A stretch of 64,000 nucleotides of DNA from Cycas panzhihuaensis (lineage: Eukaryota > Cycadophyta), in contig CM041465.1 in the NCBI GenBank assembly GCA_023213395.1, positions 32,371,741 through 32,435,740 on the forward strand, read 5' to 3'. Positions 11,831 to 23,261 of the stretch are shown here, in pieces; within the stretch, counting starts at the first letter, position 1, and each line of letters begins with the position of its first letter. The position numbers were made by a program, and so were the translations under genes. Under the pieces are notes generated by a model. The model was not told the origin of the DNA. It made no database searches and was given only the letters and a program-made list of their open reading frames with translations.

Positions 11831-12258
11831 ACCTCTCGTAGGGATAAACAACCTTTTTTTGACCAATATAGGCTTATTTCTACCACCTATAATCAGCTAA
11901 AAATTTTTCCTATAACTTTATAGCATAGATTTTATAACAAGAATTAATTTATGATGAAAAATCAATAGAATCTCCCTTGGTAAAATTTAAAATTAGCTAT
12001 AAAAATTGATAAATAGTTTTTTTTTTTTTAGAGACTAAAGCTAGGAAACCTTCTTCTGGCTAACAACTTTGATCCTCAATGAACTCATAAATAAATAGAG
12101 AATATTAAAATATACTGTAAATGAAATACAAGCTTTACATGATAAAAAAGCTTTCAAAATTTTAAAAATAATAAGTGCACTCTCAATACTTCGTATTGAA
12201 GGTGAAGGAGAGGCAAAATGACTATACAAGTGGAATGGAGCGAATAGATCCTCTTCTA

Positions 12259-12270
12259 GCTCTAATACCA
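12259..12270 (-). promoter_or_regulatory. Primer-binding site (initiator-Met tRNA type), minus strand
   Basis: The minus strand reads TGGTATTAGAGC, the standard plant primer site TGGTATCAGAGC with one change. A TG-starting sequence (TGAAGG, 12,273) follows to the right and would be the end of a minus-strand 5' LTR. The extent of that LTR and the element's body could not be traced; the body, running left, meets the Copia derivative after about 430 bp. Confidence 0.5.
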
Positions 12271-12272
12271 CA

Positions 12273-13879
12273 TGAAGGAATGATAGATCTAGGAAATAAA
12301 TGACTAACATACACACAATAGCAATGGAAAATAAAAAAGAGATCAAATGAGGCATGATAGAAAAGCTTGGAGGTAAGAATAAATAATGACTCCCTCATTG
12401 AGATTTCACCTTTTACTATTGAGGATGAATATTAGGGTTAGGATTTTTCCACTTAATGATATAAACCCAAAATTACATCTAAATACATATAAAGTGTATT
12501 TTACTAAGATACTAATGCTAACAATATATACAAAGGTTACTTAATTAATCTACATAAATAACCTTAATACATTAACCTCTTTCACAATGATGAAGATTGA
12601 TGGTGAAGGAGGAGTCATGAAGGATACACCTAATATATCCCAAATAACTAGCAGACTACAATTTAAGAATCTAAATGAATAATAATAGATCTGAGATAAG
12701 AATGAGAAATTTCAAATAAGGTTCCTATAATGGTAAAATACTTGGCTTCATTATTAGTTCCTCTAGGTAATTAGGCCAATAGAGAGAAGAGGATTTCCTA
12801 ATTAGTTATAGATCACTTGAGTAAAAGTAGACAATCTTAGGTTACCTCTACTAACTCCATTAGTGAAAATACTCAATTCTATAGGAAGATAGGACCAGTA
12901 TTTGAAGATGGTATGATCAATAAAGGATAATACCATAATCAATCATCAAGGAGATGGTAGTGAATGAGGTTGGTTTTGACTACAAAGAGCAAAAAGAAAA
13001 ACTATAATTGAGATAACCATAATCAATCATGAATAAAAAGTGTCAAGTAGGTTTTGATCATAATTGAGACCACGATGGACCTAAGCAACTGGACCCCAAA
13101 TGAACCCAACCTATTACATGAATAAGTAAGGATGAAGAGGTCACATGACTTGCCCTATAAAGATATACTTTTCTTCTTTTTTTTCGTGTGTTTATACTTC
13201 TTCTTTTTTACTTTTACGTTTTTACTATTTTTTAATAAGCTTTCATCTTTCACTCTTTTTTTTTTTTTTTTTTCAATATTTACAAGAAAAGACTTATAAT
13301 TATCCAACTATGAAGTTCTTTTACTCAGTGTAGTAGGGATTTATCCTTTTTAATGGAGCCAACATAAAATAAGAAACCAAACTCCTTAAGGATTAAACTG
13401 CAGGAAAAAGAGGAAATCAAAATCACAGTATCTCTAAACGTGAAGGAAAGGTGTCAAAATGAGTATTCACCTCAAAATATCGATAAAGAGAATTAAGGAT
13501 AATAAATAGAAAAGAAAATAATAGGCAATATATGACTAAGAAGGAGTCCATAAGATAAAGGTCTAACAAACAAAGGTATAATTTGAGTGACTAGTAGAGT
13601 AGTTGAAGCTAATGAATAAATCTCTTTCTCAAGGATGAAGATAAATGACAAAGTTGGGATCCTAAATTCTCTCTTAAGTACAAAGCTCAAAAGAGAAAAA
13701 GATGAATAACTTCGAAGAATAGTACCCACAATTAATGCAAACGATAAAAGGAGTAACAAGCTTATATGATCATGAATAAAGCTTTTATGAAAGTAAAAAT
13801 AACTAGAAAGAAAATGAGACATAGAAATAAAAGGATTTAGAGCTATAGTTTATCCTCATTGTAGAGACTTGGTGCTGCT
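12273..13879. other. Non-coding stretch left of gypsy 1
   Basis: No protein-like frame of known family. The left part is probably LTR sequence of the element primed at 12,259. The right part, just 3' of the gypsy integrase, is where that element's 3' untranslated region and 3' LTR should be, but no polypurine tract or LTR match was identified. Hydrophobic-looking minus-strand frames here (12,041-12,355 and 13,493-13,822) are T-rich chance frames. The plus-strand frame at 13,145-13,333 is polypyrimidine. Confidence 0.4.
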
Positions 13880-16795
13880 AAGCATATCACTTCCTTAAGT
13901 ATTAAGAGTTTATAGACTTTTTGGATTCTAAACCTTCCATTTTTGAGATTCGATAAGCACCATTATTTAAATCTTTGATTACTAGATAGGGGCCAACCCA
14001 CTTAGGAGAAAACTTTCATTGTTTATCATGCAGATATTTTAATTTTAGAACTTTATCAGCAAAATGGAACTTCCTAAGTCTAAGTTGCCTATTATGAACA
14101 ACCTAAATTCTAGCCTCTGATGCCATATTATTTTGCAAGGCTTGTAGTCAGGTCTTATCTATTTTTCAAGTTTCAAGAGATGCACTTCTCTTTAGAACTC
14201 TTCATCAGTAAATTCTTTCAATAAGACACATAAAGAAGGGATCTCAATTTCTAATGGGAGGATGGATTCGATACCATAAATAAGAAGAAATGGTCTCATG
14301 TCTGTAGCATTTATAATCAAGGTTCTATTAGCCCATAATGCTATAGATAATTGAACATGTTAATCTCTATGAGAGGTCGCGACTATTTTAACCAAAATAT
14401 TAGCTAAAGTCTTGTCAAAGGTATTAACTTGGCCATTCACATGAGGGTGACAAGGGCTGATAATCTATGAGTATTATGATATCTACTACATAATTCATTG
14501 ATATGGAAATTACAAATTGAAGTCCCATTATCAGTAATAATAATATATGGCACCCAAAATCTACAAATGATATATTAAAAGATAAATGTGGCAACAAACT
14601 TTCTAGTAGCAATGACTAACAGAATAATTTTGCTCTACTTAATAAAGTATTCAGTCATAGTGGTAATGAACTTACGGCCATTAGAAGATGTTATAAAGAT
14701 CAAAACTCCATTGGGAGAAAGACCAAGGTGAGATAATCGATTTTAATTCTTAGGTAGGTTTGTGTACTAAGGTCACATAGGATTAACACTTTTCACATTT
14801 TTGTACATAAGCATGGAGCATCTTTAAATAAGGTGAGCCAATAATAACCCATATGATGACTACATTAGGCTATAGATTATCCATCAAAGTGTCCACTATA
14901 TGTTCCCTCATAGGATTCTATCAAGGCTAGAAGTGTTTCATTGGGAGAAAGACATCTTAATAGAATTCCATAAAAAGAACATTTGTAAAGTATACTATCA
15001 AGTAAGAGATATTACCTAGTGGTGGCTTCAATTCATCTTGTCTTCTTTGACATTAAAGAAGAAGAAAAAGATTGGTCATGAACATATGATTTAATTTCTC
15101 TATACCAAAAATCTTTATAAGGGATAGCCTAGACATTGAGGATATGCTTATCTAGAAGAATATCATCAGCAAGTTGACTAGTATGGTTGGGAAGAGGAGC
15201 ATTAACCATGATCTTTGTAATTGCCATGCCTTTCTTAGATTTTTCTATTGATGATTTGAAAGTCAATTTCTTATAGTAATAAGGACCATTTGTCTAATCA
15301 TCCACTAAGGTTGGTTTTGATAAGTAAATATCTAATATGATTGAATTAGACAATAAGATGGACCTTATTTCCAAGATGATAATACCATAACTTCTTAGTG
15401 GTAAAAATTAAAGTAAGACATTCCTTTTTAGGAAGGGGATAATTAAGTTTAGTAGATACTAAAGTCCTGATAATGAAGTAGATTACTCATTCCTTACTAA
15501 AGTCATCATCTTATGCTAACATTTTTGTAAATGATTCTTCTATAGAGGAAGTATATAGGATAAAAGGTCTATCAAATTTTGGTGGGGCAAGCATAAGTGT
15601 TGAAATCAAGGCTCACTTGAATTTATCAAAGGACTCCTGAACTTGAGGAGTCCACTGTAGTTCAACATCTTTCTTTAGAAGATTAGTAATAGGCTTAGCA
15701 TCCAGAGCAAAATTACTAATAAAACATCTCAAAAAGCTAAGTCTACCTTAAAAGGATTTTATCTATTTTTTATTTTTAAGAGAGGGCATATCAATAACTA
15801 CCTTTATTTTATTAGGATCTATTCTAGTCCCATCATGGGAGATAGTGTTACCTAATATTCTTCCTGACATTATAAAAAATACACATTTAGATGGATTAAG
15901 ATATAAACAATATTTTCTATATCTTATAAAGATTATTCATAGGTCATAGAGGTGATCATGTCTTTTACAAGAAAGAGCAAGTGTATCATCTAAATATACA
16001 GCAATAATATTTCCAATTAAATCATGGAAAATATGAACCATGGCTCTTTGATAAGTAGCACTAGTAATTTTTAATCTAAAAGGCATGACTTTGTACATGA
16101 AAGTACTCTAAAGAGTAGTGAATGTAGTCTTATGATTATCACTCATTACAATGGAAATTTGATTATAACCCAAAAAACCATCTATAAGAGACATTACCTC
16201 AAAAATAGCTGCTTGATCCCAAATCTAGTCAAGAGAAAGGAGTAAAAAATTATCCTTGGGATAGGCATCATTAATGTTCTAAAATTCAATACAAATTTAG
16301 ATTAAACCTTTTTTTTTTTTGCAATATGAATAAAATTGGAAACCCATTGAGAGTAATCAACACTGTCAATGAATCCAACTTTTAATAACTTCTCAACATC
16401 TTATTTAATTGAAACATTATTTTTGGCATTTAGGTTTAATGTTAGGAGTGATAGTGATATTATATTCAATGACTTAGGGATCAAGACCATATATATCATT
16501 ATAGTCCCAAGCAAAAACTAAATGGAACTCATGAAAGAGATGCTTAAATTAAGCAATCTCTAGAGAAGTACAATTAGCTCCAATCTTAATTATCTTAGGG
16601 GTGTCATCTAATTCCAAGTCAACATCTATAATTTATTCCATAAGCATGGCATTTCCCTTTTAAAAGTGAGAAGAAGTAGGCTCTATAAGAGAAATTATCT
16701 TTTAGGGTTGGGAATAATCAACTAGTAGTGAATCAAGTCATATTACCTTTGAAAAATCCAACCTATGATGTCTGGAGGGAAGATTAAGAGACCAG
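13880..16795 (-). pseudogene. Ty3/gypsy pol fragment (Tat-like), gypsy 1
   Basis: Minus-strand pol without gag. The pre-RT segment (EIA*FKHLFHEFHLVFAWDY) lies near 16,480-16,570. Reverse transcriptase spans about 15,760-16,260, with MSLIDGFLGYNQIS, YKVMPF and the catalytic AVYLDD. RNase H spans about 15,240-15,700 (PFILYTSSIEESF, KKECLTLIFTTKK). Integrase follows, with a core at about 14,400-14,700 (FVDFGCHI region, TDNGTSI) and the C-terminal KFSPKWVGPYLVIKDL at 13,950-14,030. The order RT, RNase H, integrase is diagnostic for gypsy, and the RT wording is that of non-chromodomain Tat-type elements. It is the same family as the copy at 23.3-29.5 kb; the two align closely until about 16,795, where this one abruptly becomes Copia sequence. 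Numerous stops and frame changes. Confidence 0.88.
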
Positions 16796-16799
16796 AAGT

Positions 16800-17834
16800 T
16801 CATTATAACCAAATCCTAGTCCTCCCAAGGTTATTTTAATTCTACTGCTACCAATGCTTACTGTCTTATAGGAAACATCATTTCCATAAGTATATCACCA
16901 CTATCAAGAGGTTGGTATGATGAAAACCAATTCTTGTGTGGACACATATGGTGTTGATCACCCAAATCTACTAATTAATCATGATGATAATATAAAATAT
17001 TATAAGAAACCAAGACATCATCATTTATATCTTGATTCAACTCCACCTTATTAGTCTCCTTAGCAAGATCTTTCTTTTTCTAGAACTCCTTCCTTTTGTA
17101 GTATTCCTTCTTGATGTGACTTCTCTTATTACAGTGCCAACATCTAAGCTTACTCTTCTTGCTTTTTAACTTTGACCTTAATATATCCCTAGAACTTTTC
17201 CTCTCTCAATCATTCTACCCCTTGTTGCCATAGATTTTGGTATGAATATTTTAAGATTGGACTTCCTCCTCACCTCTTCTATCAACAAAGCACTCACAAT
17301 AGAATCATGGTCTAATTCATCTGTAGTTCTAAAACTAATTAAGGTGACAATATTATCCCAGGATTCTGGTAATAAACATAACAAGGTAATAGCCTTGTTC
17401 TCATCCTCAATCATGATATCGATACTAGCCAACTGATGAATAAGAGTATTAGAAATATTTAAATAATCAATAATTTTTGTACCTTCCTTCATCTGCAACA
17501 AGTATAGCTTCCTCTTCAAGTAAATTCAATTTGTCACTGATTTGGTCATGTACAAACCTTTCAATTGGGTCCATAATCCTACTACTATCTTCTCCTCTGT
17601 AATGTTAAATAAAACTCCATTTGCCAAGCATAATCACATTGTGCTAAGAGACCTTTTATCCAGATCATCCCATTCACCATTATCTATTCCTATAGGTTTC
17701 TTTGATTTACCCACAAGATCTCTGTACAAACCTTATTATACCAAAACATCATACAGTTTCAACTTCCACAACTCAAAGTTATTCTTGCCATTGGATTTCT
17801 CCACCTTAAACTTTGTATTTACAATGTTTTCCAT
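16800..17834 (-). pseudogene. Copia gag and protease start, minus strand
   Basis: Start codon at 17,834-17,832 gives MENIVNTKFKVEKSNG, then NFELWKLKLYDVL and LYRDLVGKSKKP, a standard Copia gag N-terminus. The 113-residue open stretch 17,519-17,178 (KEGTKIIDYLNI, LLCLLPESWDN) is the gag core. A zinc knuckle follows near 17,125 (CWHCNKRSHIKKEY), in which the last Cys of the CCHC pattern is Tyr. The protease begins near 16,990 with a decayed active-site region (LVDLGDQHHMCPHKNWF, where DSGA would be expected) and continues to about 16,800. There it is cut by the gypsy 1 fragment, so integrase to RNase H are missing. Several CAG-to-TAG type stops. Confidence 0.85.
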
Positions 17835-17891
17835 TTGGTATAGAAAAAGTCAACACCAAAACCTTCATAAATTCACTAAAAAAATAAAAGT

Positions 17892-17904
17892 GGCTCTAAT
17901 ACCA
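17892..17904 (-). promoter_or_regulatory. Primer-binding site of the 17-kb Copia element
   Basis: The minus strand reads TGGTATTAGAGCC, complementary to the 3' end of initiator-Met tRNA with one change. It lies two bases from the LTR end and 58 bp upstream of the gag start codon. Confidence 0.85.
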
Positions 17905-17906
17905 CT

Positions 17907-18244
17907 TGTTGAGAAAACTAGGTCCCAATAACTAGAAATTGTCATCAAGATCTGCACTATTTTGCAACTAGTTACAGGAATCAAAACTAAATTTTAACAT
18001 GCAAGTTCTTAAACCAAAGATAATACAATAAATGAATTAAAAAGTCAAAGCATCATATATACACCCAGTATAATATGGTAAAACCTTAGCAGTATACTAG
18101 GGAAATAACTATATAGGAAATGTATTGATCTTTATTATCCAAGAATGGAGAAATGTACATAATCTATAGTAGAATACTTATAGTAATAACAACCAGTTAT
18201 CTCTACTTAATATAGTATATCAAATACATTGAACACCATCAACA
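17907..18244 (-). repeat. 5' LTR of the 17-kb Copia element
   Basis: 338 bp bounded by perfect six-base inverted ends (TGTTGA at 17,907, TCAACA ending at 18,244). It sits next to a primer-binding site and the gag gene, so it is the 5' LTR in minus orientation. A TATATAG box for the minus strand lies near 18,110. The outer flank is TAATG (18,245-18,249), but the partner flank is lost with the missing 3' half. Confidence 0.75.
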
Positions 18245-19529
18245 TAATGGAAAAACACCATAAATTAGGTTATATGAGAGAGTCATACAAGGCATAAATC
18301 TTGACCATAGAATCTTGGGTATTTTGAACAAATGGTCTTGATTCATTTTATAATTTAGTATGTTTTATAGTGTTAGTTTTTTGGGTTGGGGGCTATTGCC
18401 CTCAAAACCCCTCTTTGTAGAGGGGTTCTAGCTCCCCTCACACTCCCCAACTAAGGGGGGCTCCTACCCTCCTTGGATCCCTCTTGCAAAAGTTTAGTGG
18501 GAAACTACACTGCCAACTTATTAAAAATTTATCCTAAAAATTATTGTTATCACATTATTTAATAATTATAAGTTTAAGCATATATGCATAGGATAGTGAA
18601 CTTCAAAATTATTATAGTTAAAGATGATTTGTCTTCTACCTAAATAAGTAAAGGTAGTTATTGATGATTAAAATACCTACACTTGCACTCAAATGATATT
18701 CTAGAAAGGCCCAAATAAAGCATCAAAACATTGACTCTTTATGAAATGATGAATTCTCAAATTCCCTTTTAATTGGGCTACAATATTCTTATAAACTTTC
18801 TTAATAACTAAGATAAATAAAATCTCTTGCTAAACAATCATAAAATCTATAAAGTAATTTTACTTGATACAATGTAATATACATGGGTTAAGATAATTTA
18901 TAAATTAGGGTCCATTACCACTCTCTAGTACTATATAAATAAATAGGACTCTTAAATCAAATAAGATTAATTTTCAATCCTTCTTAATACCAACAATAGT
19001 AACCAAAAATCATATATTTTCCATAGCACATCAAAAGGGTAAATAGAGAAAAGCTTTTGATTTTATCAAAGGTATATCAAATTGGAAAAGCTCTTATCAA
19101 AGAGAATTGAGATTAAATTTTGGAATTCAAATAGCTTGATTATCAACTAGAGTTAATGCCAAATTGAAAAAGAATATGCATTTCATTTCATAGGGTATCT
19201 CAAAAAATTATCTAACATTCAATCACATCAACCAAAGATGATATATCTTAGTCTAAGAAATGAAGTTTTGTAATGTTTTTATATCTAGGCCTTTTGTCTC
19301 TCATCCCCAACTTTGATAAACTTGTTTTTATTCTGCATTTTATCTCTTCACTCCTTAAAAGTATGAAACAAAGATATTATCTATTCACATATAAGTTTAA
19401 GTTGGGCATGATGGAAGCTAAGGTTTATATGTCTACTAACTAGACTTAAAAAGTAACATGGTTTCTAAGCCAAACTTAGAAAAAATCTTATTTTTCAAGT
19501 TTAGAATAAGCTATTATGCCCTTTGTTTC
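18245..19529. other. Non-coding stretch with a GC-rich hairpin island
   Basis: Mostly AT-rich and featureless. At 18,380-18,490 a GC-rich patch contains runs of G and C and a perfect 9-bp stem with a 4-base loop (18,406-18,414 AACCCCTCT, loop TTGT, 18,419-18,427 AGAGGGGTT), plus a second CTAAGGGGGGCTCC patch. No coding signal. Confidence 0.45.
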
Positions 19530-22349
19530 CCAACTACTAGGAATGGATACAGACAGGTCGACTCAGGTAGGCTTAGGTATGCTTCTCCCTTTTCACTTGC
19601 ACTATTTCTTTGGAAAGGCTGAACAAAAGCACTACCTCTTTGCATGACTGCTTGCTTCATTTGTATGATCACTTTACATCTATTGCCTGGTCATGCTGCT
19701 TGTCATACTGTGACCCTATGATGACCCATTGGGACCTACCTTTCCACAAGGTAGGCATCCCCATGGCACTTTACCACCCTTCGCATTATCTCCACACCTC
19801 CTTGAGCTTCATTCAATTTGTATGACCTGTTCATGCCTCGTTTTCGAGCTCCTAGCACCTCGTTCCCAGGACCTTTAGCCATTGATGCTCTTCTTACCTT
19901 TGTCCACATGCATTTTGGATTATCTCAGCCACTTAGACAGGAGGGCCATCCCCTCCCAAGCCTACCACATCACCTCCTAAGGGTCCCAGAATCCAGATTT
20001 TAGCCATTCTAGCTTTCTGGTCCCATATTACTGTAAACTTAGCGGTACCGCGAAGTTTATTCTGGTGCGACTATTGTCAATTATTTTTAAAAAATTACCG
20101 TGGTAATTCTCACGTTTCCCGAGGAATCACCACGTGGCCTCACATCCACCTCAGCCATATTCGCACCCTATTCACTCACTTAGGGCTGGGATGGGTATAA
20201 ATCCCAAAACTCTCACCATTTTACCTCTCTTAGATCAATTTTTACTCTTTTACACAACTATTTTCTTGCTACAAGTCCTTCTCCTCCTCTCTTCCTTCTA
20301 CAGGTGCATTTGTAGGCCTACGTTTCCTACAACTCCAGGCCAGGGTCCACCTGTAACAACCTTCTTTCATGGTGGGAAGCTTCTCTCCAGGCATATCGAG
20401 CAAGTTTTGGTGTTGTTCTTCTCCAACTCGCCTAACAAGTATCTCTTTCAGCTATCTCTTGGGATTTCTCCTGCAAAACCTTGTAGGATCCTCTCCTCCA
20501 TCGTTACTGAGGCGGACACGCCTATATCACCTCAAAGAAGTCCTCCAAACCCTTTTCTCAAGATTTGTGGTAGGTTATCTCCATGTTAGACCCATTTTCT
20601 TAATTTGTTTGCTTGTTTTCCTCAAGTTTGATTATAGCAAAGCTTGTTTTCATTAGGTTTGGTTTCTTGCTTCCGGGTTTTTACCTTCCCTCTACTAGTC
20701 TTCCTTAAGGGAGCAGCAGGAGAAGAATCGCAAAGGTTGGGTGAAGAGACTAAGGTGGGGCAACCCCCCACTTAGTTCTACTCTCCAAGGGCAGTCCCCT
20801 TCCCACCTTTTCTTCTCTTGCTCCATGCTCCTCTTGGGTTAATTAGGAGTGGGTAAGCCTTAGGCCTGTGCTGGATTATCAGCGTATGTAGCCCCTTGCT
20901 ATGCTAATTCTAGGCTTTCACATCTCTTATTTGGACCTCTGTAACACCCCTAATGTTGTTGGATATCCCTTGAAACATTAGCAAGGGTTTGTGCATCAGA
21001 TTGTTATCCATAGTAACCCCAAACCTTGGACATTCCTCCCAACACTCTATTACTTTTTTTCCTTACGTCTCTTGGCTGTCATAAGTTGTTGTTCACCCTT
21101 ATCTTGCTATGCTAGAGAATTGTGTGGAGAACCCAATGGAGGGTTAGCCATCCTGAGGCTTCCCTTCACTCCATTTTGCTTGATGTACATGCTTGCTTGA
21201 GAGAAGGTTTTGGAGCTCTTTTTTACAACAGTTATTTTCCTTACATTTTAACACATACATTACACATATACTTGCATATGTATAGCTTATCGTTTGTAAC
21301 CCCTTCTTGGAAGGGATAAGCTGGTGCATATGTAGGTTGGTGTGGTGCTCTCACCAAGGGATAAAACATCCAGATCCAGGTAAGATCTACCATCTTTTCC
21401 CTTTGCTTTTGCTTTCTTTCATTCCGCTTTTTCTTTTCACAAAGGGGAAGGTAAGGAAGCCCCCATCGTTCACGTCAAACTTGGTTATACATCCACTGAT
21501 TGGTGTAAGGACGTGTGTTGCATGTGGGTGAGGTCTCTCATCGCTCGTTACACCTTCCAGGTGTGTACACCTTCCTTTTGACCCCCTCCCATTTCCCTTT
21601 TCACTTTTATTTAGAATCTATGTTCTAGTTAAGTAGGTCACATAAAAGTAAAAAGGTAAATGGTATCATTTGTTTGTACTTGTATGCTTGCATGTCACAT
21701 GCTTAACTCGTATAGGAAAATGACGTTATAGGGAAACGCCCTCTTCCCCTTCCTTTTCCTACTAAACCTAACATACTCATTTTGGTTCATTCCATTAGGT
21801 ATCATTTACTTGCATGTACAACACTTGCCCCATTCCCCTTTTTCATTTGTTCCTTGAAATGTTAAAGGAAAATTTAGCTTAAGTATCCCCCTTTTTCTCC
21901 CTCTTTCTCTTTCCCTCTTAGTCCTATTTGCTTGACCAAATAACCAAGTGAGACCTGATTACATCATAGGCTTTTTCCTACCTTACCCACATCCGTTTCC
22001 CTATATCATAGGGAAACCTTTGAGGATTCCTCTTCTTCCCTTCTGGCCATCCAAGGGTGGGAGGACCTCCCTCTCAAGTCTATCCAGGCTACCCCCTATA
22101 TGCTCTCTATCTTTCCCAGATTAGGGGCCACTTCAAGGTAGTTGGGTATCATTTGTAGGTCTTAAACTCGTGCTCCGGTGCACGGGGTACCCTGCGTGGT
22201 ACTTTCTTTGCTTGTAGGTTTCACCCACACCTTCAATATCATCATCGACCATTATTTCTCCTATCGAGCATAGTAGTTATCCCATAAATGCACATCCATC
22301 CTTCTCCAAGAATTATACAATTTAATGTACACTTAATCTTAAGATAAGA
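19530..22349. other. GC-richer, CpG-retaining non-coding segment
   Basis: Base composition changes sharply: this segment has many C and G, long polypyrimidine stretches and retained CpG words (GCGGTACCGCG, CACGTTTCCCGAGG, CATCGCTCG), unlike the flanks. Several short plus-strand frames (60-151 codons) occur, but they are low in sequence complexity, overlap one another and match nothing I recognise. A sequence TGTAACACCCC at 20,940, a frequent start of plant gypsy LTRs, and the promoter-like site near 20,195 suggest a long LTR or leader of a less decayed retroelement. A host promoter region cannot be excluded. Confidence 0.45.
20130..20204 (+). promoter_or_regulatory. Promoter-like site: G-box and TATA box
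   Basis: A palindromic G-box, CCACGTGG (20,130-20,137), lies about 60 bp upstream of GGGTATAAATCCC (TATA at 20,195-20,204). The spacing is normal for a plant RNA polymerase II promoter directed rightwards. A perfect inverted repeat, AATTACC-GT-GGTAATT, precedes it near 20,092. No recognisable gene follows, so this is likely an LTR promoter (inference). Confidence 0.45.
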
Positions 22350-22840
<491 letters not shown>

Positions 22841-23200
22841 TCCCCCCTTAATGTGGATGTGGGGAACCTATAACATGTAGTAGTTATGTTATCAAGAAGG
22901 TTGGGACTATCCTACTATTTCTTTATCCTTATCAATACATTCCTCCCTCAAGGATAATATATGTGAGTCCTAATCTAGTATGTATCTTTGTGAATTGATC
23001 TTTAGTAAGTGTTTTAGTGAAGACATCTACAAGTTAATATTCACTCAAAAAATAGTTGACCTATAACTTCCCTAACTTGATCTATTTATGGATGTAGTGG
23101 TGTTGTATTTTAATATGCTTCATATGAGCATAAAACTCTAAATTCTTTGACAAGTGAATGGTACTTAATTATTAATGAAAATAATTAGATGTCCATTTAA
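22841..23200 (-). pseudogene. Copia RNase H C-terminus and polypurine tract
   Basis: The minus strand from about 23,165 reads LSKNLEFYAHMKHIKIQHHY, then LVDVFTKTLTKDQF and TRLGL, which are the closing words of Copia RNase H. It is followed by the polypurine tract AAGGGGGGA (22,841-22,849) and the LTR. Everything upstream (gag to RT) is absent: between about 23,200 and 23,262 the sequence switches to gypsy integrase. Several stops. Confidence 0.82.
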
Positions 23201-23261
23201 AAGTATAAGAACTTCCAAAAGAAGGGCCCTTTCTATTATCCTCGTAATGACTAGGATTTGA

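Noticed and set aside
13493-13822. Minus-strand frame resembling a hydrophobic membrane protein
   Set aside because: The composition follows A-rich plus-strand DNA, there is no known motif, and it lies in decayed repeat sequence next to gypsy 1.
20134-20589. 151-codon open frame, the longest in the 19.5-22.3 kb island
   Set aside because: It is rich in Leu, Ser, Pro and Phe because of C/T-rich DNA, overlaps another frame of similar length, has no recognisable domain and no supporting gene structure.
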